Assembly (NCBI GenBank): GCA_032622095.1
Contig: CP136067.1
Location: 62,072,893-62,136,892 of the forward strand
Length of the DNA: 64,000 nt
Origin: Siphonodentalium dalli
Lineage: Eukaryota; Mollusca; Scaphopoda; Gadilida; Siphonodentaliidae
Direction: 5' to 3'
Shown here: positions 1-11,513 of the stretch, piece after piece
Layout: each line of letters starts with the position of its first letter
How positions within the stretch are numbered: position 1 is the first letter of the stretch
The notes under the pieces: generated by a model
Database searches by the model: none
What the model was told of the DNA's origin: nothing
What the model saw: the letters and a program-made list of their open reading frames with translations, nothing else
Made by a program: the position numbers and the translations under genes

Positions 1-1379
1 TTTGACGGGTGGAGATATTTTCACAGGATACCCACCGCCAAGGCCAACCGTGTCTTTAATAAACCGATGATAGATTATGATGAACATAATCTCGCATATA
101 AATGGTAGTAGATATGTCTGCATGGCAACAGTTTTGTATCGGCATTTTTTGCATTTTGTGGGCGCCTTCTATTTTAGCTTTTATTTCACTCATAATAAAC
201 ATATATGTGTCACAGGAGGTCGTTAAAAATAACGGAGAGTCTAAATTAATTAACATTGTTTCAAAACCAATTTTATCCATATTGTAGCCAAAGTTCCCCA
301 TTCAGGGTAGGCAATTATGGTATACAAAGAAGTAAACGTCGGTGACGTCTATTATATCGTTCTGGTTTATTAGATGTAAAATTCGTAAAACATTCGAACA
401 GGAACAGATAAAACGCATACGAAGATATCAGCACGCATTGGACTGTCATATATTCAAACTAAAGGGGTACATAGGTTTTTTTTAAATTGCTGAATGGTAC
501 ACAAGGTTTTCTAAAAGTGCTGAAGGTTACACATTTATTGAAATATTGATGCGACGCCACACACACGATTCTATCGAAACACCCGCGGTCAGAAGCTCGT
601 AGCCCGTTTATATATAACCATGCCAGATATAACCGTACAAAAAAAACGCCGTTCTTTTGAACGTGTATTTATCCATGGTGTGTGTGCCTGTGGTTGTCCG
701 TAACCTGCATGGTGGCCGGTGTTATTGCTTTGAAAGGTAATCATGTTCGACTGGTGTTGTTAGATTAATTGGTAATGAGATTAGCGGTTTCGTATTTACT
801 GTTTGAACTTTGTCTGAAATAGACGCACTTTTATACTAGAATTTGTGCAACAGGAGCGCAGGGAAATCGCACGTCGAGTTGGTTTAAGGCTTTTTAGAAA
901 AAGTATTTATATGATATAGAGAGGCCAACAGAACGATACCATATATATACTATATGCGAATGCATCTAATTTGGGTTTATTGTATTGTCTTTTGTGTAGT
1001 TTTGTGGTTATGAGAGCTCATTTCCCCTGATTTCTGCTCCATTTGTTGTTTTCTCCTTTCGATATGATTTCAAACAGGGGTGGCGCCAGGATATCCGTAA
1101 CGCAGGGGCTATTATACGATTCCCCGACAGGGGGCGGACTTTAGCTACCGGTTTGACCATTGCAGATCTCACCGACGGGTGTGGCTATCCCTCTCCCACA
1201 GGAGTGGGGATGTAGCCCCTGACTCCCCGGGTGCCACCAAACATAATTGAGTATCGATTATTTCTCGTCTTCAGTGAATGCAAGACCGCGCTCTTAGCAT
1301 GGGATGCCAAGCAGGGACGTGTCGACAGGGATGGTTATGCAGGGGCCTTACCCCCTCCAAACTGTAGTCAAACCTAATG
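1..1379. other. No supported gene
   Basis: Only short ORFs of 60-80 codons occur here, on both strands, without recognisable domains or codon bias. The stretch at about 1,075-1,230 is locally GC-richer than its flanks. I see no RNA gene, no clear inverted repeat and no tandem array. Confidence 0.5.
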
Positions 1380-1525
1380 CAACATTAATTGGAAACTTCA
1401 CACCAAAATTAGGTTGAAATTGTTCTCGTAGTTTGATTTTCCAACAATTTATTAGTGACGAATTTGTTGTTTTTAGACCAACATTTGCATATTTATTTCC
1501 CTTTCATTTGCAAAATTTCTGGACT
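1380..1525 (+). repeat. Dispersed repeat, copy 1 (paired with 58,560-58,690)
   Basis: This segment matches 58,560-58,690 in the same orientation. Shared stretches include ATTAATTGGAA, TAGGTTGAAATT, TTTGATTTTCCAA-like and TTTTAGACCAACATTTGCAT (20 bases). The match fades into unrelated sequence, so element ends are not defined. A 98-codon ORF (1,433-1,729) overlaps it but resembles nothing known to me. Confidence 0.6.
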
Positions 1526-2638
1526 GAAATGGCCATCAGTTGGCAATTTTCAAACCTAAGGGATAATTGTGTTGTAGAATTGATACGGAAGACCGTTTGT
1601 CAAAAAACGCAACATCAAAATACACAGGGCAAGGCTTATCAATCCAAACTTTGGAGTGTGTTTTCGTTGTGTATTACTAGCATATACCCATGGTTATATA
1701 TAAACGGGTTACGAGCATCTGACCGTTGATAATTTGTTACTTTTATGGACATAAAACAACAAGAATATCGAGTATATATTGTCCACTAGAAATTATTTAT
1801 CGGAATTTTTCAAACACATAACCCCTTGCTGCTTTACTTCAATGGCGATTGCAAGTTGCAACAATGCAAGTTGCGAATTGGACGTTTTGCAGAGGCTGAG
1901 TATATTTACAATTTTAAAACAACTGAACTTAATAATTATAAATGCGTGTTTTTAGGAAAGGAATATCGTTGTCGGCGCTGATATCGACAGTGTACATATA
2001 CTGAAAGTTTGGCGACCTCAACCATTTGTTTTCAGTTCATTCTATGTTTCATTGAAAGGTAACAACTATACTCACAGGTGAAGGGACGTTTGTGAGAGAT
2101 TTACATTGTAACATGGTATGGCTAACATAAAAGCGGATTAACCAATCGTAAATCGAGACGTTGAAGGCTTATCGTAGCTATCTAATCGATATTAGTACTA
2201 ACTTGAAGAGCATTCACCCGTGCAACTTTATTCAATAAATTGTTGTAGATTTTGTGTATGAGTACAAATCGATGTCGTGTCGAGTACTATAACCGCCTTG
2301 TTCATTTTTTAATAAAATATCGATGTAGGGACGTGGCTCCGTTCGGTGAGGGGGTATTCAACCTATAATTTCAAACTGCACCCCATGAATCAAAACCATC
2401 ATAATTTCTATCTCCTTTTGGTCTGAAATTACAAACCATTTTTTTGTCATGCAGGGTAGAAAATTTGCAGGAAGGTATGCCGGGGTGGGTGGGTGGCCCG
2501 AGCGACAAAAAAACACGTTTTTTACAACCTCGTGCAACTTTTTACTAAAGACCTTTTGTGCCCTTATTTGACATTTGTAACAGTTTAAAATATATTATAA
2601 AAATATTTAACACCAAAAACACCATATTTATATTTAAC
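1526..2638. other. No supported gene
   Basis: AT-rich sequence with no recognisable coding region, RNA gene or repeat array. Confidence 0.5.
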
Positions 2639-2639
2639 A

Positions 2640-2778
2640 GACGTTGTTCCAGTAGACTAACAAAAGTATTAAGTCATAATGCTATATAATGGGCTGGTTG
2701 ACAGACTAATTGGGAAATGGTTAGAAATTATGGAATTGTGTGTATCCTGTACAATGACCTAAGTTTGCATATATAAAT
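2640..2778 (+). repeat. Dispersed repeat pair, copy 1
   Basis: About 135 bp resembling 3,366-3,503 in the same orientation at roughly 85 percent by eye. Shared blocks are TCCAGTAGACTAACA, ATAATGGGCTGGTTGACAGA and ATTGTGTGTATCCTG. Neither copy has an open frame or terminal repeats, so the family is unassigned. Confidence 0.65.
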
Positions 2779-3365
2779 AAGCCTGTCCTGATGTAACTAA
2801 TGCCTTGATAATTGTGTACATGGAAAAAGAGCAATCAACTCTGTCTCAAACATTTACGTGACTATCAATGGGTAGAAAATATCTGTCACCAGTGCATCAA
2901 GCCAATCAGTGAATTATTTGCATGTCTATCAACTCAGATGATCTCTCACAAGACCTAAAGCATCCAAGTGTGGGATAGTGCTGTAACTGCTTATATATAA
3001 ACGAGTAGGATCTGTCCGGATTTTTCTCTCAGACCCCTGGACCGAGTTCAACCAAATGTAGCGGTGACTCGGGTACCCTGGCGGATGTTATAATGGTATT
3101 AGTTTTTCAAAATTTGAATTAAAAATAATTAAATTAAATTGGTTTTGTTAAATTAAGAAAGAAATTAAATCTAAAAAAAATATATTAAAACAATATATAT
3201 AAATCGAAATGTTTCAATGATCAAAGCGCACAAAAGGGCCGCCCTAGATAAAGGATCTGTCTAAGATCAAAATGTGTGCAAAGTCCCACAAAGAGGCCAC
3301 AGGTATCTCCCACGCTGAATATATGCTCCCAAAGGGAGCCTGTTTCAGCTAGTTTCGTATAATAG

Positions 3366-3503
3366 AAGCAAGTTGCTCCAGTAGACTAACATAAGTGGTA
3401 TGGAATATGTTAGATAATGGGCTGGTTGACAGAATAATCAGGAAATAGTTAGAAATTATGAAATTGTGTGTATCCTGCACAATGACCTAAGTTTACATAT
3501 GAT
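3366..3503 (+). repeat. Dispersed repeat pair, copy 2
   Basis: Second copy of the repeat at 2,640-2,778, about 725 bp downstream and in the same orientation. The spacing suggests either a local duplication or two insertions of one family. Confidence 0.65.
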
Positions 3504-4221
3504 CAGCAATTTATAAAACATTTTTTTTTCAATTAAAACAGCTTATGAAACAGGTTAAACTGTTATTGGTCAAAGTTGGAGTGAGACTACTTTGTTGGGG
3601 ATGTGGCTCAGACACCCCACAGTGGGGGCCCAAACTCCAGCATTACACCCATCACAAAGACATTGGTGCCCTTATTGCCCTCAGCAATTGGGCGTATACA
3701 ATACAGATCGAGGCAAGGGATCAATCAGGATGATTACACGCTGTCGTGTTATTTGAATGAGTCCACCAGAATACAATCACGGCGCGATACAGGTCTGTGA
3801 TAGGGCCATCGGTCATGCGCACTCACTTGCAACGCAATGCTGACATTTGTTAATTGGGTCAAATGCTATGTTTTGTAAGAAATGGCCCGGTAATCGTTAC
3901 GAAGTATAATCTGTGTTGCCCCTGGCCACACATCGTTCTAATTCCCAAGTAGCAGGCCTTCCTGTTATGGTTATACAATGATTTTAAAATGTTTAGACCA
4001 CACCCACGTTTCGCTATGATGCGACATCTCTTCGTGTGCGATTTAGGGATCTCAATAAAACATAACTTATCGAGATTAGGGGCTCTTCCTTACTGTATTG
4101 GGTAACCTTTCTCAGTGGATGCGAGCAATACAGAAATTTGAGTGATCATTGATAACCCATGTTGCATTTTCATCATGTAGCCCTGTAGTTACCATTCAGC
4201 TTTTGGCATCCAAATTCGAGA
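3504..4221. other. No supported gene
   Basis: Two overlapping ORFs of 62-65 codons (3,545-3,800) lack any recognisable domain. No repeat or RNA gene seen. Confidence 0.45.
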
Positions 4222-5042
4222 CACTCATACTCTGTAATCACTTGAATGCAGGTTCGGTGTCACGTTCTCGCGGTAGATTTATATGTACATTTTTCAACGC
4301 TGTACACCGAATTTCAACACAAAATTAAGCACATTTCAAAGTAATTCTATAATTTCTTCACGTTACAAAGTAAGCCAGATATTCAGTCATATCGTTATCA
4401 ATAGAAATATATTTATATATCTTAATTGTCCGTCATAAATGAAGAGTTATGAATAATGGGAAAAGTGTCGTTATTGTATTTTATCGGCGTCACCGGAAGA
4501 ATTTTCGCTTTTAACATTGTTGCACGGCGTTAATCTTGACCGCATGATTCAACACGCCGCACCCATAGAACAGTGGTATTTGAAGAAGAATTGAGCATTT
4601 ATTTCAGTCAAAAAAATACAACACCAGGTTCACAACAGTAGTGATTTCGAAGCACAAAACTAACTCTCAAATCAACTTGTACATGTTTGATGTTGAATTG
4701 TGTAAGCATTGTTAACGCCATCCAACAATAAAAGAAGCGAACATTCTTGCCGGGAAGGGAAGATAATGACACTTTTTCGCAGTGTTAGAATATAAATTTC
4801 GTAGAGGTGTACTTTTATGCGACACTTTTCTCATAACAACACGGAGGCTATGCTCCATTTATATGTTCAACGTATGACTGAATATCTGGCCTAACTAATA
4901 AAAATACTTTGACATACGCTTCATTTTGTGCTGAATTTCGACAGCGTTGACGAAAAATGCACACCGAGAACGGGACATATAACTATACTGAGAACATGAC
5001 GTGACACCAAACCGCGTTCTGTTGATTACAGAATATGACACT
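4222..5042. mobile_element. Foldback (long-inverted-repeat) MITE, ~820 bp
   Basis: The left arm (about 4,222-4,532) is the imperfect reverse complement of the right arm (about 4,711-5,042). Diagnostic pairs are CTCTGTAATC with GATTACAGA, GGTGTCACG with CGTGACACC, GCCAGATATTCAGTCAT with ATGACTGAATATCTGGC, and GGCGTTAA with TTAACGCC next to the ~180-bp loop. No transposase is encoded. The length and arm structure fit a non-autonomous DNA transposon. The exact termini and target duplication are not resolved, so no superfamily is assigned. Confidence 0.75.
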
Positions 5043-5738
5043 ATATAAGGCCGGAGTCGTCATCTCCGGTTTAAACCCGGTTTATGGAAACCCCACGTTT
5101 AAACCACCATTTGTTGGACTAAAACCAAAGTTTAAACTCGAGACCCCATGCAGGTTTACGGTGAAGATGGCGAATCAGTCCTAACTGTTTATTTTGCCTG
5201 TGTTGACTTTGGGACGATCACTTCTGCAAAGAAGATAAAGATAACGAATGCATAATCTTATAACATTCCGGAGAAGGCATAAATCTAAACTACTAGTATT
5301 TAAAGATACGGGCGGCGTTGGCGGTGGGTATGCTGTTAAATATTCAGCTCCGTCAAAAACCGCCATAAACAGAAAGAATAGTAAAATACAGACAGACTTT
5401 GTTCTTATACCAATCAGAAATATGGCATAAACATTATGTTATTGTCAAATGTTTTCCTTTGTTATGTCAACAAAAGCAAAAAACGTTACAGAACCTGGCT
5501 TTTGTTTAGATCCGGATATTGTAAACATAAAGAGCGTTATTTGGTACTGTTTTCCTGATATGGAAAAAATAAAGAGTGTTCGTATCATTTGTGTGTGATT
5601 AACCAATAGAATTGCGCTGTGTTGTGTAAACAGAAGCAACACTTCTGTAACTGGAGCAGGCTCTTGTTTACGTACACCATCGTACATCTTGACGACAATA
5701 TACTATTTAATCTCCAATCGAGCAGAGGTTTACCCAAT
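5043..5738. other. No supported gene
   Basis: A small GC hairpin (CCGGAG...CTCCGG) lies near 5,051-5,070. Short ORFs of 60-80 codons on both strands show no domains. The motif ATAAAGAGCGTT near 5,530 recurs near 8,150 and, reversed, near 23,785, which hints at an old dispersed repeat. Confidence 0.4.
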
Positions 5739-6297
5739 CTTATGTATAAGTGCGCGTATGCATGTCCAATACGAGAGTGGGAATTCATATATAGAATGGG
5801 ATCTTATGTATAAGTGCCCGTTTGCATGTCCAATACGAGAGTGGGAATTCATATATAGAATGGGATCTTATGTATAAGTGCGCGTATGCATGTCCAATGC
5901 CAGAGTGGGAATTCATATATAAAATTGAATCTTAGGTATAAGTGCGCGTATGCATGTCCAATACGAGAGTGGGAATTCATATATATATATAATGGGATCT
6001 TATGTATAAGTGTGCGTATGCAGGTCCAATACGAGAGTGGGAATTCATATATAGAATGGGATTTTATGTATAAGTGCGCGTATGCATGTCCAATACGAGA
6101 GTGGGATTCATATATATAGAATGGGATTTTATGTATAAGTGCGCGTATGCATGTCCAATACGAGAGTGGGAATTCATATATAGAATGGGATCTTATGTAT
6201 AAGTGCGCGTATGCATGTCCAATACGAGAGTGGGAATTCATATATATAGAATGGGATTTTATGTATAAGTGCGCGTATGCATGTCCAATACGAGAGT
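5739..6297 (+). repeat. Minisatellite, ~64-bp unit, about nine copies
   Basis: Successive units share TATGTATAAGTGCGCGTATG, CATGTCCAATACGAGAGTGG and GAATTCATATATAGAATGGG. Unit length varies from about 63 to 66 bp through changes in an (AT)n run, and homogeneity is high. Most units carry an EcoRI site. A 175-codon minus-strand ORF (5,849-6,376) and several plus-strand ORFs are by-products of the repeat and change register with the unit-length changes. The array ends exactly where the fragment at 6,298 begins. Confidence 0.95.
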
Positions 6298-6412
6298 CAC
6301 TCCATATGTACATAAACACCACACAAATGACAATATGGTCACCAACTTTATACACGTACACCTGACCCATGACCATACAGCCATACTTGGTTATACCCGT
6401 ACACCATCATTT
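6298..6412 (+). repeat. Fragment of the 42-bp satellite family
   Basis: Near-identical to 9,553-9,666, sharing TCACTCCATATGTA, ATAAACACCACACAAATGAC and AATATGGTCACCAACTTTAT. It is abutted directly to the 64-bp minisatellite. It is a short transposed or duplicated piece of the C-rich orientation of the 42-bp family. Confidence 0.8.
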
Positions 6413-6626
6413 GCATCATTCAGTTCCCATTTGATGGAGCATGGGTGTGGAATTATTCTGATTTGAAATCGACTTAATTCGCATAACTCAGTCTGCAGAA
6501 GTCTGCGGCAACAGTTCTTAAATCGAAGGGGGGCGGGGTCTTTTCAGTCTGGTGATAACCCCGAGTTTATCGTCCCTATAACAACATCGTGTTTATCACA
6601 GGAACGTCGGATAATTTCAACTGGAG

Positions 6627-7163
6627 TTAACGGTCGGATAAAGGAATCGGACGGACGGACGTACTATCGACAGCGACTTGTGGGGAGAGTAACTTTCGGG
6701 GTCCAATTCGCGTATCAAATGTACTTATGAGGTGTGGATGTTGGCGTGGGTTTTGCCGAATGTGCGGGGTGAATTGGCCGATATTGTCCGTTTATTCAGC
6801 TGTTTGGTGGGGTTATCTTTGCCATTACTTGAGGGGTGATTGAGGCTAAAACAAAAGGGTTTTTACGTAATTTTTGGATTGAAATTTAGAAAAGTGTAGG
6901 TATTTATTTCTCCAGAAGTTATAAAATGTGGTCTTAATTATCATTGATCCATGTAATTCCAATAGGTTTCCAGTTACATGTAATGGCAAAGATACCCCCA
7001 CAAAACAGCTGACCAAACGGACAATATAACGGGCAATTCACCCCGCAAATTCGGCCAAAACCCACACCTCATAAGTACATTTGATACGCGAATTGCACCC
7101 CACAAGTTACTCACCCCACAAGTCGCTGTAGTCCGTATGTCCGCTACATTCACTGTTAATCGG
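6627..7163. mobile_element. Foldback element with ~200-bp arms
   Basis: The left arm 6,627-6,828 pairs with the right arm 6,979-7,163 around a ~150-bp loop. Matching pieces include ATCAAATGTACTTATGAGGT with its complement, GACTTGTGGGG with CCCCACAAGTC, and ATCTTTGCCATTAC with GTAATGGCAAAGAT. Arms contain ACGGACGGACG-type runs and repeated CACCCCGCAAGT motifs that continue to 7,345. No coding capacity is seen. The minus ORF 6,974-7,255 is simply the right arm. Confidence 0.75.
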
Positions 7164-8219
7164 ACGTCCACGGACATCCGTAAATTTTTGGGGTGCAACA
7201 AAATATTTTTAGAGCGCCTCGCAGTTATTGAATAGACGCGTTTCCACATGGTCACTTATAATGGGGTGCACCCCACAAGTGACCAAAAAGCCCCGCAAGT
7301 CAATTGCATACCCACGCGTCACCCCGCAAGTACACTCTCGCGAGAACGGACGGACGGACGGTCGCTCGCGGCTGATTACAATAGGCAACCGACTCGGGGG
7401 GGGGGGGGGACAAATATTATTCAAGCCATAAAGTATAGTAAATGGGGTGGTTTAATTTCCAACGTGTCGATGGTTCTTAAAGATGCATAATCCGAATTTA
7501 CGCTCCCAAATTACTATTTCTTTGGCTTCGGAGGTAAAAATTATTTGATTCGAGTCGAGGAATCCACCCATCAAAACTCAGATATCGATTCTCGAGATAT
7601 GTACTTATTGGTGGCCTGGACAAAAGTCGTCAAGGCGACGGTCTCGGACCAAATTGCGGATGAAGATGGATGACTCTAAAATCAAGTGGCTTTGGCGTTA
7701 GCTATATTGACAATCCGGCCATATTTCGATGAACAAAATGTTGGGCAATTTTATAGTATAATTGACTGTGATGAGCATGGTTTTAGGGCATTTAATCGAT
7801 TCTGATAACTGAAGGGACATTTCATAAAATGTTGTTGTTGTTGTTTGAATCTGATGATATGGGGACCATCGAATCGGAGTGAGTACCTTTAACCCTTGTG
7901 TCACAATAATCGCTTGTGCCAAATTTCAAGAAGATATTTCAGTGAGAGTTAGCTGTCGATATGTTTCGGCGAAGGATTTAGTTCTACCTGTTGAATATTG
8001 GAAAATTCTACCCAAAAGGGCAACGACTGTGCATCCGGGCCAAAATTCTTTCACTCGAGAAACAGAACGAATAAGACAAAAGATGCCAAATGAAAACATT
8101 ACTCAAGTCATAGAATTTAGGAAAAGTTGACTTCAGCACGGATCAATAAAGAGCGTTCCTTTTGTGGCTTTTCCTGACATGGTAAAAATAAAGAGCACTG
8201 GTACACTAATATGGCTTTG
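7164..8219. other. No gene; GC-motif repeats and a poly-G tract
   Basis: From 7,164 to 7,400 the CACCCCGCAAGT-type motif of the neighbouring foldback element recurs, followed by GGACGGACGGACGG and a ~13-base G run (about 7,397-7,409). The rest is unremarkable. An 83-codon ORF at 7,879-8,130 has no recognisable domain. Confidence 0.5.
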
Positions 8220-9430
8220 GCAAGTGCAGTTGATCAGTATTTCGTGTACTTGTCGACCTATCGTATACTATCAACCCATTAAGATTCAAATTATGTAGGT
8301 CATCTGTGTTTTGTTTATGTATAAATGTATATGCAGTGACTGTACGGTGAAGGGCGGGATGTACATATGTACCGTGTGTGGCTGTATTGTGACATGTGTG
8401 TATATGTATACACATGCTGTCTGTGTGATCATGGATGGGGTGTGTGGATAAATATATATAGGGAGTGATTTTGTGCATATCTGGAGTAAGCTCGATGGTC
8501 ATTGGCGAGCATGTGGTAATATAGGGAGTGCCCTTGTGCCAAGGCTTGTGGTAACGGGTGGGATGTATATTTATATATGTCGTGGATGTATTATCATTGG
8601 TGGTTGTATATGGATCAGCTGTATGATCATGGATGGCGTGTATGAGTATACAGTGAGATGATTAATTGCCATGTGTGAGATGTATATATGCAAGAATGGA
8701 AGGTATGCGGGTATTGGTGTATATCTGGAAGGGCTGAAAGGTCATTGGTGAGGTGTATATGTATACCTGGAGTGACTATATGGTCATGTGTGTGCTGTAT
8801 TATGTATATATCGAGTGTTATATGACTATGTTGTGGCGAGTAGGTATACAGGTATAGTGACTTTATGGTCAATGGTGAGGTGAATACGTATACAAGGGGT
8901 GACTGTATGATCATGGATGTGATGAATATGTATACAGGAAGTGATTTTTTGGTCATGTGTTTGGTGTAGGAATACACCTGGTGTTCCTGCATGGTGACTC
9001 GTGACGGTGCGGTCATGTGTAGGGTGTACGGGTATACACAAGTGTGGCTGTATGGTCATTGGTGAGGGGTATGTGTATGAAGCGAGTGGCTATATGACCA
9101 CTGGTGACTCTCATTCATGATGTGAGAGAATAGGTATACAGGGGGTGACCGTATGGCCAATGGTGAGGTAAATGGGCATACAAGGATTGACTTGTGATCA
9201 TGGATGTGGTGAATATGTATACAGGGAGTGACTATATGGTCATGGGTCAGGTATAGGAGTATGCCTGCATTGTGATTCATGGCTGTATTTGTTGTGTGTA
9301 CGGGTATAACCAAGTATGGCCGTATGTATACAGTGGGTGACTGTATTGTAATTAGTGTGGTGTTTATCTATATATGGAGTGACTGTGTGGTAATGGGTGG
9401 CTATCGCTGTCCATGTGTACCGTTTCCCCA
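8220..9430 (+). repeat. Degenerate 42-bp satellite array (G-rich strand on plus)
   Basis: Period 42 bp was counted directly from 8,740 to 8,950, with one 43-bp unit among five. The consensus is close to GGTGAGGTGTATATGTATAC followed by a GAGTGACTGTATGGTCAT-like half. The period is a multiple of three, so the opposite strand stays open over long distances and yields 14-residue repeats such as HDHTVTPCIHIHLT. I regard these ORFs as non-genic. The same family recurs at 9,530-9,800, 19,931-21,540 and 33,520-34,680. Confidence 0.9.
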
Positions 9431-9545
9431 ATTGTGCATAAACTCCATCAAGATTGAGAACTCTCTGACATGACCTCTCTATTAATTAACATATCACTGA
9501 GTTATTGTGGAAAGCGATAGCCGCACAAGGTACACATGTACAACC
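9374..9545. repeat. Inverted junction between opposite 42-bp arrays
   Basis: The sequence is palindromic around about 9,470. GGAGTGACTGTGTGGTAATG and GGCTATCGCT on the left pair with AGCGATAGCC and the complement of the first block on the right. The loop carries a TTTCCACAATAACTCA-like block (reverse strand) that also marks the array end at 21,555. Array plus flank is therefore a conserved unit, here arranged head to head. Confidence 0.7.
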
Positions 9546-9800
9546 CATCCATTACCACACAGTCACTCCATATGTATATACATAAACACCACACAAATGA
9601 CAATATGGTCACCAACTTTATACACTGACACATGACCATATAGCCATACTTAGTTATACCCGCACACACTACAAATGACCATACAGCCACGCGTCACCAC
9701 GCAGGAGCACCAGGTGTACTCCTACACCTGACACAAACCGTCATGACAATATAGTCACTTACATATTCACCACATTCAGGATCAAACAGTCACTCCTTGC
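9530..9800 (-). repeat. 42-bp satellite, reverse orientation
   Basis: Units read CATGACCATATAGCCA and TACACCTGACACAAA-like on plus, the reverse complement of the 8.2-9.4 kb array. Its first part is nearly identical to 6,298-6,412. Confidence 0.8.
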
Positions 9801-10620
9801 ATACTAAATTTAAGAATAAACACAGGTTTGACCATATGCGCAAAGTCCTTGAGATTTCCATGCAAATTGCGGTGCGTGAAACAAAGAACAACCTATATAA
9901 TAAAAGTCACATAGATAAATACTTCAGTGCAGAAAAAAATATATAAACGAGAAACTAAACACAAGGTTAAATAGTTCAAAGAACGTTCTGCAACGGAATT
10001 TGGGTGTTTAGAATCGTCCAACCCGAGTGAATATTGGAATGTTATACGAAAATTGAGAGGCGATACAAATCCGAGGACTACCTTCACCCTTATTATAGGA
10101 TTACATCTGTTAGCTTTTCTCAGTATTTATCGACGCTAATCCACTGAGCATGTTGCCGACAAGATTTTGTGATAGGCTGAAGTTATGCCGTTTTATGTGA
10201 TTGAATATTCAATTATGGATTACGCAGTCTGAATCATTAATCTTCGCTTATGTGACGTCATATATGGGACTACAGCGACACGCATTGTCAAACTTGAATG
10301 GCTGTCGCAATTGGCTGTTATCTACTGATTATTTATACAGAAACAGCTGGACCACCGGAGCTGAAAATTTGTACATATGGGTAGCTGTTAAACACAATAG
10401 GTCCGGCGATGCTTGGCGAATTGACTCGATTATTCAACCTAGTCTGAACAATATCTCAATTCCCTGTTTATTGGGGTGAATCAATTTCGAAGTATATTTA
10501 CAAGAAGGGCGACCGACAGGGTCCTAATAAATAAAGGGCAATTTCTTTGAGTACTTGAGTCGACAAGTTGTTCAGTAAGATAATTAATACGAGATAAGTT
10601 GCTTTCGTCGAAAGTAATAA
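9801..10620. other. No supported gene
   Basis: A 92-codon ORF (10,201-10,479) has no recognisable domain. No repeats or RNA genes seen. Confidence 0.4.
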
Positions 10621-10624
10621 TATC

Positions 10625-11513
10625 ATAAGCGACAATCAATATGGCTTCAGAAAACTACTATTTACAGCGCATTTATATTTAAAACTATAACAAACAACTA
10701 TCGAAAGAACGACAAGTCAGTATTTGCTGTTCTTGTAAATGTTCGGAAGGTGTTCGATTCAGCGGACAACGTTATCTACGGAATTCTGAAAACTCTAAAA
10801 TCAATGTACAATCCAGTTCTTACTCTACACGAACCCGAGATGGTCCTGGTCATCTGAAATTACCAACCGTTGGTGTTCGGCTAGGATATATCATTTACAC
10901 TCTTTAAGATATCCATTGATGCTATTAAGAAGGAATTTGACAGTCTCTGCATGTGCGCCCGTAAAAATGAGACAAGCCTAGTTAAGTCATCTTCTCTTTG
11001 CAAATGACTTAGTTATGCTTTCAAAATCTCCGGAAGGCATGCAACATTGTTTAAACAAGTTAGATTCTTACGCACATATCAATGAATTATTCGTGAACTT
11101 CGTGCCAAGTGCATGATTTTCCGGAAAAGACCCACTAAAAAGATCCCAAATTTTTTATGGGAAATGTAGCAGTGCAAAATGTGAAGGAGTACACATACCT
11201 CTATGTTAAGTTCGCAGTGAATGGGAAATTTCAGAAAGCACAAGCGAGGGTAACCAATAAGATTCAAAAACACTACATGCACATTTATCTTAGATACGGA
11301 AGAATGAAATATACTCAATCGAGACATGGTGCAAATTATTTCTTAAAACTAATAAACCCAATTCTGCTATACGGTAGCGAAATTTGGACGTCATATCTCA
11401 ATAATAAGATCGATGTAATGACATACGAATTAACTCATTTGAAGTTTTGTAAGTATGCACCCCGAGCTTGGCAGATTTTCACTCAGCGCGATCTGAGTTC
11501 CAATCTGTCCTAA
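10625..11513 (+). pseudogene. Decayed non-LTR retrotransposon reverse transcriptase
   Basis: Three-frame reading recovers LINE RT motifs in order. NQYGFRK near 10,640 corresponds to the usual QFGFRKG block. FVNVRKVFDSAD near 10,740 is motif A. FANDLVMLSKSPEGM near 11,000 is motif C, with the catalytic YADD read as FAND. A final open stretch of 118 codons (11,157-11,513) contains VKEYTYLYV and INPILLYGSEIW, typical of the thumb and connection region. Several frameshifts and stops separate these blocks, so the copy cannot be active. No endonuclease is visible upstream. A weak continuation of the C-terminal region may extend to about 11,700 in other frames. The subfamily is not assigned. Confidence 0.85.

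Noticed and set aside
5849-6376. 175-codon repetitive ORF
   Set aside because: Translation of the 64-bp minisatellite; register changes at units of different length.
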